Assembly: GCA_039545295.1 (NCBI GenBank)
Contig: BCIK01000011.1
Coordinates: forward strand, 186,001-250,000
DNA length: 64,000 bases
Reading direction: 5' to 3'
Source of the DNA: Udeniomyces pyricola
Taxonomy: Eukaryota > Basidiomycota > Tremellomycetes > Cystofilobasidiales > Mrakiaceae
Shown: positions 22,211 through 32,386 of the stretch, in pieces
Numbering within the stretch: the first letter of the stretch is position 1
How the letters are laid out: each line of letters begins with the position of its first letter
Program-made: the position numbers and the translations under genes
The notes under the pieces: generated by a model
Database searches by the model: none
Told to the model about the DNA's origin: nothing
Seen by the model: the letters and a program-made list of their open reading frames with translations, nothing else

Positions 22211-24641
22211 ATGGTCGTCTACGGAGGAGGTCAGTCACAGTCCCTCATCCCTTATTCTCATCTCCAAGCCAGCCGTTTCTCAAACTGACGCGTCATCTTG
22301 CTCCATCTTTGACTTCAGATGAAGGCAAGTCTCCCGCCGCCGTGCCCTCTGTCTCTGTCTCTCTCTTTCGCCCCACGTTCCTATCTCGTCAACTCCACCT
22401 GGTACTAGCAGCATCACGCTCTCAGCTAACCTCTTCACCTTGTTTCTCACCTCGGTCGTTCTTTCTTCCCAATACCGCTCTCGACTTCCTGTCGGCCCTC
22501 CAGTCTCGGCCATCGTCCTCGACATCGGTTCACACACGACGCGAGCGGGATACGCAGGCGAAGATACCCCAAAATGCATCGTCCCCACTGCCCACGGATA
22601 CAAGGACATGGATGCTCCGGATGGGTCTGGCGGCAAAGTCCGCAAGTACTTTGTGGGCGAGGATGGAGCTGGCGTTTGGAGGGATGGCATGGAGGTCGGA
22701 ACGATCATGAGCGACGGCGTCGGTAAGTCCCGTCTTGTCTTAGACGCATGCGACTTGCTATGGAGTTCGAGTTGGAGTGGTTTCATATTTCAGCCAATTG
22801 TGATGGATCAGGGGAGGCAAGGGAAGGACGGGAAGGGTGAAGGATATCTATCGACGCGTGGGATGATTCGCGTAACTCGTTTGAGGAGACCGGATGGAGG
22901 GTCAAACAACCTCCATGGACTGCCGAACCCATCGATTATACCCTAGAGCTTGGTTCTTGGTCGCACATTGGGAATGTGGTACATCTCATCGTCTTGTGTA
23001 CTAATGTCTCCTTGGTTCGACTTGATGACGCCTCGCATAGTTTCGGACCCTGCTCCCCTTCCTTCTCTTCTCCATCATACGCTTCACACTCGCCTCTCAC
23101 TCAACCCCTCGGAGCATCCTCTTCTCTCGACTGAACCCGCTTGGGCGACTTCAGCATCGCGGGAAAAGATGGCTGAGCTCGTGTTTGAGCAGGAAGGATG
23201 CCCAGCGTGGTACGTCGCGTGCCAGGGTGTGCTGAGCGCGTTTGCAGCCGGTAAGGGAACGGCGTTGGTTGTCGATGTCGGGCACGACCTCGTCAGTATC
23301 ACACCCGTCTATGAGGGTTACGTTCTCCGAGCAGGTGAGTTCTTTTCGGCGAGAGCCGTCGAGAGACATGCACGACGCGACATTGTGATAGGCAACGGAC
23401 GTTAATTTCTTGATCAACCATGACGGTCTCCCCGTATCGTCTTTGTTTGCTTACTACTCTGATCCAGGTACCCGACGGGAGCCATTAGCAATGGCATTAA
23501 TTCACTCGCAGATCAAATCGTTCCTGCAGAGACCGCAGCCGAATGGCAACTCGTCTCCAGTTTCCCTCACGTACGACTTTCTGTCCTTTGGGTCGCGTTT
23601 GATTCTACGGGCCAACTGGGTTAACCAAACCGAATCCCTTCTTTGCTATACATGCTTATTAGTCCTCACCAACTCATCAAATCTCGCACTCCGGTTCCAT
23701 CACTGCAAGCTCCCAAATTCACCCTCCGCGATGACCGTCTGCCGGGTACGACGGCCTCGTGGCGGGCCTATGCCGAGGGCAAGATTGTCGAGGGATGGCG
23801 GGAGAATTGTGCGGCCGTCTCGGAAACCGCCTTTGACGAGCGCTACATCAGCCAGCGCCCAACGAGACCGCACGAGTTCCCGGATGGATACTCGGCTCCG
23901 TATGGGCAGGATCGATTCCAGCTGACGGAATCGTTGTTCAATCTTGGATTTCTGGATTCTGTATGTTTCTCCTATGTTCATGTGACGAGACAGTGGAAAG
24001 ATCTCTGGTATGAAGACTAATGTCCAGTCCCTTGCCTCTTCCAATTCTCTCTATCAGCGATCTCCTGTGCCTCCACCCCTACAGTCCACCCCAGCTACGA
24101 CCCACTCAAAGTCCCTCTCTACGATGCTTTCCCTCACCGCCCTGGCTGCCGAGTCGGTCATGGCATGCGACTTGGATGTCCGAGCGGGTCTCCTCGCCAA
24201 CATTGTCATTGTCGGAGGTGGAAGCCTCATTCCTGGATTTGTCGATAGGTTCAACTGGGAGATGGCAAGGATTGCTCCCAACGTTCGTCCCTCATTGCTG
24301 TTACCATCCACTTCTCCTCCGGTTTTGCTGCTGTATCTTGCACGCTGGAGATCGTCGGAACGCGCAACTACCCAGAGTCTCCTCTTGCTCGCATCGGCAT
24401 TGACTTTTTCTCTTCTTTCTCCTGTCCCCCCTGCTCGTCTATCCCCTTGCTTTCTCGACATCTTGTCTGTCTACAGCAAAAAGTCCGGATCCACGCTCCG
24501 GGTCATACGGTCGAACGGCGGTATTCGTCTTGGCTTGGTGGATCCATCCTCGCCTCCCTTGGCACGTTCCATCAACTTTGGATCTCTAAGGAAGAGTACC
24601 GAGAGCATGGACCCAACATCATTGCCCAGAGATGCAAGTGA
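22211..24641 (+). CDS. ARP4: Actin-related protein 4, chromatin complex subunit
   Basis: Eight exons: 22211-22229, 22319-22324, 22504-22722, 23041-23334, 23468-23570, 23663-23960, 24058-24282 and 24477-24641, giving 442 residues. The N-terminus [19 protein letters not shown] appears only if a 6-base microexon is used. The intron after it begins with GC (gcaagt). Actin-fold landmarks follow: [80 protein letters not shown] and [20 protein letters not shown], then a short basic C-terminus. The pattern, including the NPSEHPLL form and the TEPAW turn, fits Arp4/BAF53 rather than actin. Arp4 is a nuclear subunit of the NuA4, INO80 and SWR1 complexes and binds histones. Intron 3 (22723-23040) contains a stretch that stays open in another frame. 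It is left out because exons 3 and 4 join directly in phase and in homology order. Confidence 0.92.
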
Positions 24642-25086
24642 GCGGGTGGTATCGGCCAAGAGGGAGCGGATTAAAGAGAGACAACATGTTTTGTTGTTTT
24701 GCCTCCAGTTGGGACAGGAAGGAAGGGTGGTTGGAAGGGTTGGTTGGAATATACATTATCTTTTATTTACACTGCAGACGCCTCACGTTTGCCCTTGACT
24801 TGAGTTTTGAGTTGGAGCTGAAAAATGCTAACATGAGACCAAATGAGTTGCGTTGTTATGACCTCCGTCAACTTGATTACGTGCTTCGCTCCCCACTCGA
24901 GTTGACGAAGCCGACGCGGAAAAGATTGGGCCGACGCGCCGACGAGAGACTTCGGCTTGAGCCGGGACTTCTCCTCGCTTCTCACCTTCAATTTCGCAAT
25001 TAGTCGACGTCCGACCCCTCTAACGTTTCCTTGTACGAGTCTGCTCAACCTCCCACCCCCTTCTCCGATCCCAAGTCTTTCAAACC
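24642..25086. other. Intergenic region, ARP4 / hydroxyacid dehydrogenase
   Basis: About 445 bases holding the ARP4 3' flank and the upstream region of the next plus-strand gene. No further gene is recognisable. The last 70 bases are C/T-rich, like the leaders of other genes in this window. Confidence 0.5.
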
Positions 25087-27223
25087 ATGCCTTCCAAAGT
25101 CCTCGTGACCCGAAAATTCGCACCTAAAGCGATGGATCTCCTCAGATCGTGCTCTGACATCGAGGTTGGTATGCGACTGATCACTCATCATAGGTAGCTT
25201 GCTCTACGCCCGCGCTTTCCGCGTACGATGGCTGTCCGTTCCGGTACGCAAACCATCTACGGTTCGCTAACATTGTTTTTTTTGTGTGTCTTCTCTGGTC
25301 TTTCCTATGTGCTGATACTCGTACCTCATAAATGTGCCAACTGTGTGCGATATGACGATTTTGACACGAGCAGCTTGTTATATGGGAAGACGACGAGTCT
25401 CCGGCGCCTCGAGCTTGGGTGCTCGAGCACGTCAAAGGGTGCCATGGCGCGTTGGTCATGCTCACTGATAAGGTAAAGGGGATCTTCTCTCCTCCACTCT
25501 TTCATCTTTTCTTGAAGGATGTAGATGAGCGATAAAAGTGGGGAGTTAAATCAAAGGGAGGATGCTGATGCTTTCCAGGTCGTGGTTTTGCGTATGTGAT
25601 GCGATTGAGATTATCAGGTGGATCAAGAGTTTCTAGATGCTGGTTCGTGATACTTTTTACCTGCTGCTCTTTCTCGTAAGGATCGGACAGCGTCTCGTTT
25701 TTGGTTGAGCTGATTCAACTTCAAATGGGATCGGTCTTGTGAATCCCAATGATATTTTCGATGTTAGCCGGATCTACCCTGAAGATCGTCTCGACCTTGT
25801 CCGTTTCTTCCCTTTCATCCATCTCGCTCATCTCAAGCCTTCGCCCAGCTCTGTCTCCTTCTCTTCTCACATCACTCATACACACACATATTCGATGGCT
25901 CATACACATTGTCTTCGTCCTCCAGCTCCGTTGGTTATGATCACATCTTTGTACCTCTGCTTCGAGAGCGGGGGATCCGCATTGGATACACTCCTGACGT
26001 CCTCACCGATGCCGTAGCGGATTTGACGGTCATGCTGATCCTCATGGCTATGAGGAGGGTCGGCGAGGCAATAAGAGCAGTCGATCAGGGCAAGGTCAGT
26101 AGATTAATCGGCATGCGCATTACCATGGTGTTGTGACGTGCAGATTAGGGCGTACACAAGTACGAGATGATCAATCAACGATCAGCCTGATGAAACCTGA
26201 CATCTCCGTCTCTCGATTTTGACTTTTGATTTTTATTTTGCTACATGCATATGACTCAACCTAGTGGCCGAGTCTAGGCTGGTCTCCCTCCCTCCTTACT
26301 GGTCCTCAAATCCGAGGCAAAACCATCGCCTTCCTCGGGTTCGGCCGCATCTCTCACGCAGTCCTCCAGCGTCTTCTCGCTTTCCAACCTTCTTCTCAAG
26401 TCATCTATCACGCCCGATCCCATCCGTCCTCTGACCAACTTGCGGAGTGGACGAAGACGTTCCCTGGCGTGACGGTCGAGAGGGTGGAGTTGGATGAGTT
26501 GGCCGAGCGAGCGGAGGTGTTGATCGTTTTGTGTGCAGGAGGAGAAGCGACGAGAGGTTTGGTCGGAGAGAGTTTCTTGAAGAAGATGGGTGGAGGAAGG
26601 AGTCAAGGATTAGGTGTAGTCGTGAACGCTGCTCGGGTACGGTTTCCATCGTTTTCTTCATCACCACTGTTGCAGACGCAGATTGGACGTCGATCGAGAG
26701 CGGCTAACCCTCATTTTTGGGCGTGATTTCTCCCATTCTTAATCTTTACTCTTTGGGTTATCCCCAGGGTACGATCATCGACTCGACCGCCCTCTCTAAA
26801 GCGCTGGACCTGGGCTGGATATCTGGTGCAGGTCTTGACGTGCTCGATGGGGAGCCCAATATCCCTGCGGACCACCCGCTCGTGTTGAACGAGCGATGCG
26901 TCGTCTTGCCTCATTTGGGATCGGCTACGATCGAGACGAGGGAGGGGATGGCTCTCCTCGGTCAGTTTTTTTTTCTTCTTCTTCTCACATTGGACGGGGT
27001 TGAGATTTTTACTTGAAATCAATGCTGACATCCACTGTATCCTTAACCCATACGTCGACCCATGAAAACGAATCGACCTTGAACGTACCTTGACTCCGAT
27101 CCCCTTTGCTATTGAACCCCCCNCCCCCCCCCCCCTCGGATCGTTTCCCCGACTGAAGCGGCTCAAAACGTCATTGGTGGGGTTCGAGATGAAGAAGAAC
27201 TGGCGGTTGAGCTCAAGGCGTAG
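25087..27223 (+). CDS. D-isomer-specific 2-hydroxyacid dehydrogenase (glyoxylate/hydroxypyruvate reductase type)
   Basis: Eight exons: 25087-25164, 25374-25472, 25618-25642, 25768-25798, 25926-26094, 26265-26636, 26768-26960 and 27159-27223, giving 343 residues. The family order is intact: GALVMLTDKV, LKIVSTFSVGYDHI, LTDAVADLTVMLILMAMRR, the Rossmann turn FLGFGRIS, VVVNAARGTIIDSTAL with the catalytic arginine, GLDVLDGEPN with the glutamate, and LPHLGSATIETREGM with the catalytic histidine. It reduces 2-keto acids to D-2-hydroxyacids with NAD(P)H. The closest general class is glyoxylate or hydroxypyruvate reductase, but substrate cannot be read from these motifs. The third glycine of the usual GFGRIG turn is a serine here. 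The donor used at 25799 (gtccgt) is inferred because it alone restores the conserved TFSVGYDHI. The last intron contains an unresolved base at 27123 in a C run. Confidence 0.88.
27123..27123. other. Unresolved base (N) in a C run
   Basis: A single N breaks a run of about 15 C in the last intron of the hydroxyacid dehydrogenase gene. This marks sequencing or polishing uncertainty at a homopolymer and does not touch coding sequence in the exon model. Confidence 0.95.
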
Positions 27224-27669
27224 GCATGGTATTTTTACTGCACGCATGAGGCGCAGATGGGAAGTGAGTCGGATATATATATATGCTGGCGGGATATAGA
27301 GATGGTGGGCTACATAGGATCTGGCTTTGAGTATATATATGGATGGTCGTGTGAACATTTTTTGTCATAAAGGGTCGTTTGCGAGTGGGTTGACACAATC
27401 ACTCTCATCAGGGAAGGCTTTTGGAAGCTGGTGAAGATCAAATATACATGACAGCACGTTTGTGAGAAAATCGCATTCGTCGGAGAAATAAGATGGCCTT
27501 CAAATATAGTCGAGAGAGCTGTGACAGGCTGTGAATCACCGATGATCATCAAGCTCAATCAGGCCGGACTCTCATCCAAACCACCACCACTAATTCCTAG
27601 ACACCCCTCCCCCTTCCGTTTCCTCTTCATCCTCCTGATCGTCTTACTCTCATCCACAGTTTTGCATCA
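27224..27669. other. Intergenic region, dehydrogenase / SF3A2
   Basis: About 445 bases with two short (TA)n runs near 27274-27283 and 27332-27340 soon after the dehydrogenase stop, likely in its 3' untranslated region. The last 70 bases before the SF3A2 start are C/T-rich. No gene is recognisable. Confidence 0.5.
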
Positions 27670-29180
27670 TGGGTATGTGCTCGTATCATGTTATCCCGTA
27701 TACATATCCTGTCGCCATCTCTTCTGATGCCCCCTTCTGCCTCCTCTATCTGACCTCCAGATTATCAGAACCGAGTCGGCAAGTCTCTCCCTTCCGCCTG
27801 GTTATTTACCTTCTCTCTCTAGTGAATTTTCAGGGAGCCTTGCAAAGCTGACATTGAGAATTCGCTCGTTCTTTCTATGTCGTTTAGGTAGCAAATTTGG
27901 AGGAGGAGGACCGGCAGGCGCGTCCGAGGCTAACGTCGATCGAAGAGAACGACTTCGTCAACTCGCGTTGGGCGTCATTGATCTCGCAAAGGTACGCGTC
28001 CGCTTCTCCTCGCGAGAACGAAAAGACCCTTCCTCTCTCTCTCGCATTCGATCATCTCTCATGATCAGAGATCCCCATCAGACGTCATTTCGTCTCGGTT
28101 GGCAGCGACCTAACCCCTTTCTTGTCATCCTACCTTCTTTCTCTCTCTGCCCTTCTCGACGCGACCATCCTCTCTCACCCTTCCCCTCATCCTTAGGACC
28201 CATACATCCTTCGAACTCACCTCGGTACCCTCGAATGTCGTCTTTGCCTAACTCTTCACACCAACGAAGGTTCTTACCTCGCTCATACCCAAGGAAAGAA
28301 GCATCAGACCAACTTGGCCCGACGAGCGGCGAGGGACGTCAAGGAGAGTCAGCTTATGATTACGCTGCCAAAGACACAGGAGGTCCAGAAGAAGAACTTT
28401 GTCAAGATTGGAAGACCAGGTGAGTAAGGGTCGTTTTTCTTTTCTTTATCTTTGAGGGGACGGAAGAGGTTGGCTTTCTGTCTTGTGCAGGTGGAGAGAT
28501 GGGAATGATGGTCAAAGCCAGTGCGAAGAGGGGATGAAGAGCAGCAGCCGCATCATCTTAAACACACCATCATGCTGCGTTCCCCCATGCTGACAAAACC
28601 CTCCCTTTTTGTTTTTCTTCCCATCTCCTCCTCGACGATACTCTTCGTTGGCAGGTTACAAAGTGACCAAGATCCGTGAACCGATGGCTCCGCATCGACT
28701 CGGATTGCTGTTCCAGGTGCTGTTGCCGGAGATCAAGGAGGACGTGCGTCCGATCCGTCGGTTCATGTCGGCGTTTGAGCAGAGAAGGGAGATTCCAAAT
28801 CGGGCGATCCAATACCTCTTGGTGAGTGTGTTGATCTCAGAGAGACGAAAAGAATTCAGGAGAGAGATTTGGCGAAGGACTGAAACAAATGACAGGTGGA
28901 AGAGAAACACTCATTCGCATATTGACCATCTTTCCCTCTCCTCTCCTTTACCTCTCCTCTACCCTCCTCTTTTCATTCATTCTATCATGTCTCTATCGTG
29001 CCTTGCTTACGATGGTGGCTCCAGATCGCCGCTGAACCTTACGAGACGATTGCGTTTGCGATCCCGGCTCGAGAGATTGTCTCTGAAGACTCGGATGCTT
29101 CGATCGACCTCAACGCCTGTTGGGACCATTGGGATCAGGACACCAAGACTTATTCGACCCAGCTCATCTACGCCCATTAA
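27670..29180 (+). CDS. PRP11: Splicing factor 3a subunit 2 (Prp11/SF3A2)
   Basis: Six exons: 27670-27673, 27761-27778, 27888-27991, 28197-28419, 28655-28821 and 29025-29180, giving 223 residues. The start MDYQNRVGSKFGGGG matches the very conserved SF3A2 N-terminus, as do NVDRRERLRQLALGVIDLAK, the matrin-type zinc finger CRLCLTLHTNEGSYLAHTQ with GKKHQTNLARRA, NFVKIGRPGYKVTKIREP and AAEPYETIAFAIPAREI. SF3a joins the U2 snRNP and stabilises it at the branch site before the first splicing step in the nucleus. The human protein has a long Pro-rich tail, which is absent here as in yeast. Only 4 bases of exon 1 are coding and exon 2 is 18 bases. The intron after exon 2 starts with GC (gcaagt), and no GT in the area would keep the frame. 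Confidence 0.93.
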
Positions 29181-30262
29181 GAGCAGCCTCTTCATGAGCG
29201 GATTGCACAAGCTGGTTGGCGAGGAGGTGGGAACTGAGGGAAAGAATCGGAGTCGAGAGCGAGCGAGGGAAGGAAGAGGGTGGGAGAGGTGATGCCTTGT
29301 TTGGTTGTACGATCATTAATGACCTTGTCAACGTCTTGACTTTTTTTTTGTCGAATATGTTTTGTGTTCGCCGTTTCTATATTAGATGTGAGTGCAGTGG
29401 TGGAGGCAGGACTGATGCATGGCGGTACGGTGACTCAGCGTTCTGCGAGCTCATGGCTCATCATATATATATATATATACATCTTGGATGGCATATGTAT
29501 TTGCTTCATCGACCACGCGGATGAGGATGTGTTATATGCATGCATGGGCGGGCATGGCGGCGATGCAGTCGAGTGTGAAATAGCGCTGAGTCGCACTGGG
29601 TCGAGCCGTTGTTAGGAAGGCTGCATCGCATCATGTTGATGTGCGTGATCCATGTAGGTGCGGTGTTTGTTGGATCGCTTTGATCAATGCGGTGAAGAAG
29701 CTAGACAGGAATATCGCGTTGGATTCGGCGCGCTATATATACTGCGCGTACGGGTGACATTTTTGGGTGGAGATTTTAGACGCTTGCGCGCGAAGACTGT
29801 ATGAACGGACTGTACGTATATATACGTACCGCGAGCAGCGACTAGCACCGCTGAGACTCGCTGATGCAACGATATTATATTAGACAGCATGCTTGCATAG
29901 GAAATGATCGCCAAGTGATATAGCCACCGCTTCCACGAGCAAGAAACGAATATGAAATTGAACAAGGAGGGAAGCAGAGAGGGTCAGCCTGTAACAGGGT
30001 TCGATGGTCGACAGAGGGGGTAAATTGTGAGGTGAGTGACCAAGAGTGACTGACTATAATTATAGGGGGAACCGAACGTAAAAAGGGAAGAGAATCGACC
30101 GGGGCCTAGACAGCACAGCAGATGCTTCTTCTTACTCCCTCTTTCCTTTTTCAGCTGCCCTTCATCCCTATCACCCTCTCTTTTCCGACCATCACCATTC
30201 ATCTTTCCTTTTTTCAAACCACTCTCCATAACACATACACACCTTCGACCTCTTCGGCCACC
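29181..30262. other. Long intergenic region, SF3A2 / wall protein
   Basis: Over 1 kb without a recognisable gene. It holds a TA run near 29463-29479 and other short TATA-type stretches at about 29730-29740 and 29815-29825. The last 150 bases before the next gene are C/T-rich and end in GCCACCATGA, a near-ideal start context. The open frames are short and unmatched. Confidence 0.5.
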
Positions 30263-31544
30263 ATGAAGTTCTTCATCCCCCTCGCTACCCTCGTCTCGCT
30301 TGTCTCGGCCATCACTGTCGAGACGCCCTCGGGCTGGACCTCGACGTCTGTTTCCTTCCCTTCCTCTTTCCCCCTTTTCCGGGTCCCAATCATGGGTAGC
30401 CAAAGAAAACTAACCCTCTTGACTTTTGAATCCTTCATGGTGCATTTCACAGTGGACCCAACACGGTTAAATACACGTAAGTGATCAGCGAGCTAACGAC
30501 TACTTCGACAGCTGTAGCATCGCAATCTTGGGCCACCGCTCTCTGCTCCATCCGCAGCAAGGTCTTTCGAGAAAGCTCAACCTTCCCTTCCCTTCCCTGC
30601 TCGTCCCCCTTCCATACGCTCTGTTCTTTCTCTATATCGCTTTTCGCCTCGCCACCACAGCACCGTCTCGACCGATGCAAGCTCTTTCGCTGTCGTTCTC
30701 GTCAACCAAAATACGACGCTTCTCTCCTCTTCTCGGCTGCTCAAGAGCGATGCAACTTCGAGTGCAACCTCGTTTGACGTCTCGGCTGACTGGTAAGAGA
30801 CATTCTTCCTTTCACTTTCTTCCGCCCTATCTCGGTCCAAGCCCGCTTGCCCTTCAGCAACCTTCACCCTCCTTCGCCTCCCCCTCCCTATATCGTCTGA
30901 AGAAACATGTCGCTGACTGTAGCTCGTTCCTTGTGTACCACATTTAGCAACAACCCCTACCCGGTCGGATCCGGTTTCGTCCTGAGTCAGCCTCACTATA
31001 TAATATTCAAAAAATAAAAATAAAAAAAAATCATTACAATCACTGGCGATGTTTATTGACACCCTTTAATCTCATGATCGCTGCCACTTATACAGACTTT
31101 GTTCAGAACTCCAGTGCGACAAACTCGATCTTGGCCCAATCCCAGTCGTTCAACATTTCCAAGTCGACGACTTCGTGCTCTTCTTCGTCTGCATCAGCCT
31201 CTTCGACCCAATCCAAGTCGGCGGCTGCCTCGGCTTCCTCTGCCGCTGCTTCGGCCTCATCGGTTCGTGTTCTATCATCAGCATGTCTATGTGTTCTCAG
31301 TCTCACACGAGAAGGCAAACAAGCGAGTTGTGTCCGAGTTTATGAAACTAATGCATTGTGTCCGCTTTCTTCTTTCTTCGATCTGATTTACCTCGCTCAA
31401 CCGTCGTATCGAATCTACGAAACAACTTTCGTTTCCCTTCTTCAGACCAAATCTGGTGCACTCTCCACCTTCGGTCTCTCCTCAGGAACCGTAGCTCTTG
31501 GAAGCGTCGTAGGCCTCGTCGCGGCTGTTGGAGCTCTCATCTAG
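30263..31544 (+). CDS. Small secreted Ser-rich GPI-type protein, Kre9/Knh1-like N-domain
   Basis: Six exons: 30263-30345, 30453-30476, 30661-30792, 30948-30985, 31096-31262 and 31446-31544, giving 180 residues. A signal peptide (MKFFIPLATLVSLVSA) is followed by ITVETPSGWTSTGPNTVKY, SSFAVVLVNQNTTLL and NSILAQSQSFNIS. This is the pattern of the fungal Ser/Thr-rich GPI-anchored wall family that shares its small beta-sandwich domain with Kre9/Knh1. A Ser/Ala-rich stalk follows, then a hydrophobic tail ending in LVAAVGALI, fitting a GPI signal. The protein likely sits at the plasma membrane or in the wall; its biochemical role in such fungi is not known. The start has the strong context GCCACCATGA. 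The link between exons 2 and 3 is the least sure part, because several acceptors exist in 30520-30660. Confidence 0.8.
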
Positions 31545-32386
31545 AAGACATTGTCTTGAGTCTCCGTCTCTGGCCGGCTTACACCACGCATCATACATCT
31601 AGGATGGCACGACACCGCATGTATTTGAATGTTTCTCATTCATGCTTTCTCTGTCTAGGCGTATACGTATCACTCTCTTGGCTCTCGTCTCTTTTTCTTT
31701 TTTTTCTTCTTTTTTGTCCAATCGGTTGCAAGCTCGGTGGTACTTTCTCCCCGAATACGATCGACGACGTTCTTCAGTTTCTCATCATCGATCCCTGTCA
31801 GCTATGGTTGTTGTTCTCAATTTGTATATCCCTCGATTCGATGTCCTTGTTGGTTCTCATGTTCTCTATCTCGAATATCTTGTTTCCTTCTCAAGCTTGA
31901 GTGGTTCAAGACATCCTCACGCCTGTTGGCTGCAGACGCCAATTATATTAGAAACAGATTCAGCTGACTTTGATCATCTTACTTGTAGACGTAAGCTTGA
32001 TACTTGGGCAGCATTATATAGCTGTACGATCATATGAAGGGTGATGATTGTCGAGCTATGAATTCATGTGCGAGGATTCTTGCTCTATAGCTAGCGCCTT
32101 TGACAAGACGAGATGAAAGGGTTCTTGAAGGTGAAAGAAACAATCGCGTGTACGACGTTAGGGAAATAATTGGGTTGAGGTCGACCCGGCTGGTCGAGAC
32201 TTGGGGTTTTTCGATTTCCATTTTCCCTCGAAACGACGACTTCCTCCTCGCCCTCCTCCCTCCTTCCGTTTCTTCCCTCTCCCCTTCGCCACCCGTTCAG
32301 CAGACTCTCAACCGTACTGCTTCACCTTTCTTCCTTCCTCCCCCTCCTATCCTTCTCTCCACCCCAACTCCTCTTACTGTTCAACC
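31545..32386. other. Intergenic region, wall protein / ERB1
   Basis: About 840 bases with no recognisable gene. The part next to ERB1 (32225-32386) is C/T-rich and ends in CAACCATGG, a strong start context. A frame that overlaps ERB1 in another phase is a shadow of that gene. Confidence 0.5.

Noticed and set aside
22849..22945. Extra ARP4 exon
   Set aside because: Exons 3 and 4 join directly in phase and in the homology order of Arp4; no acceptor gives the needed phase. Kept only as a low-priority observation.
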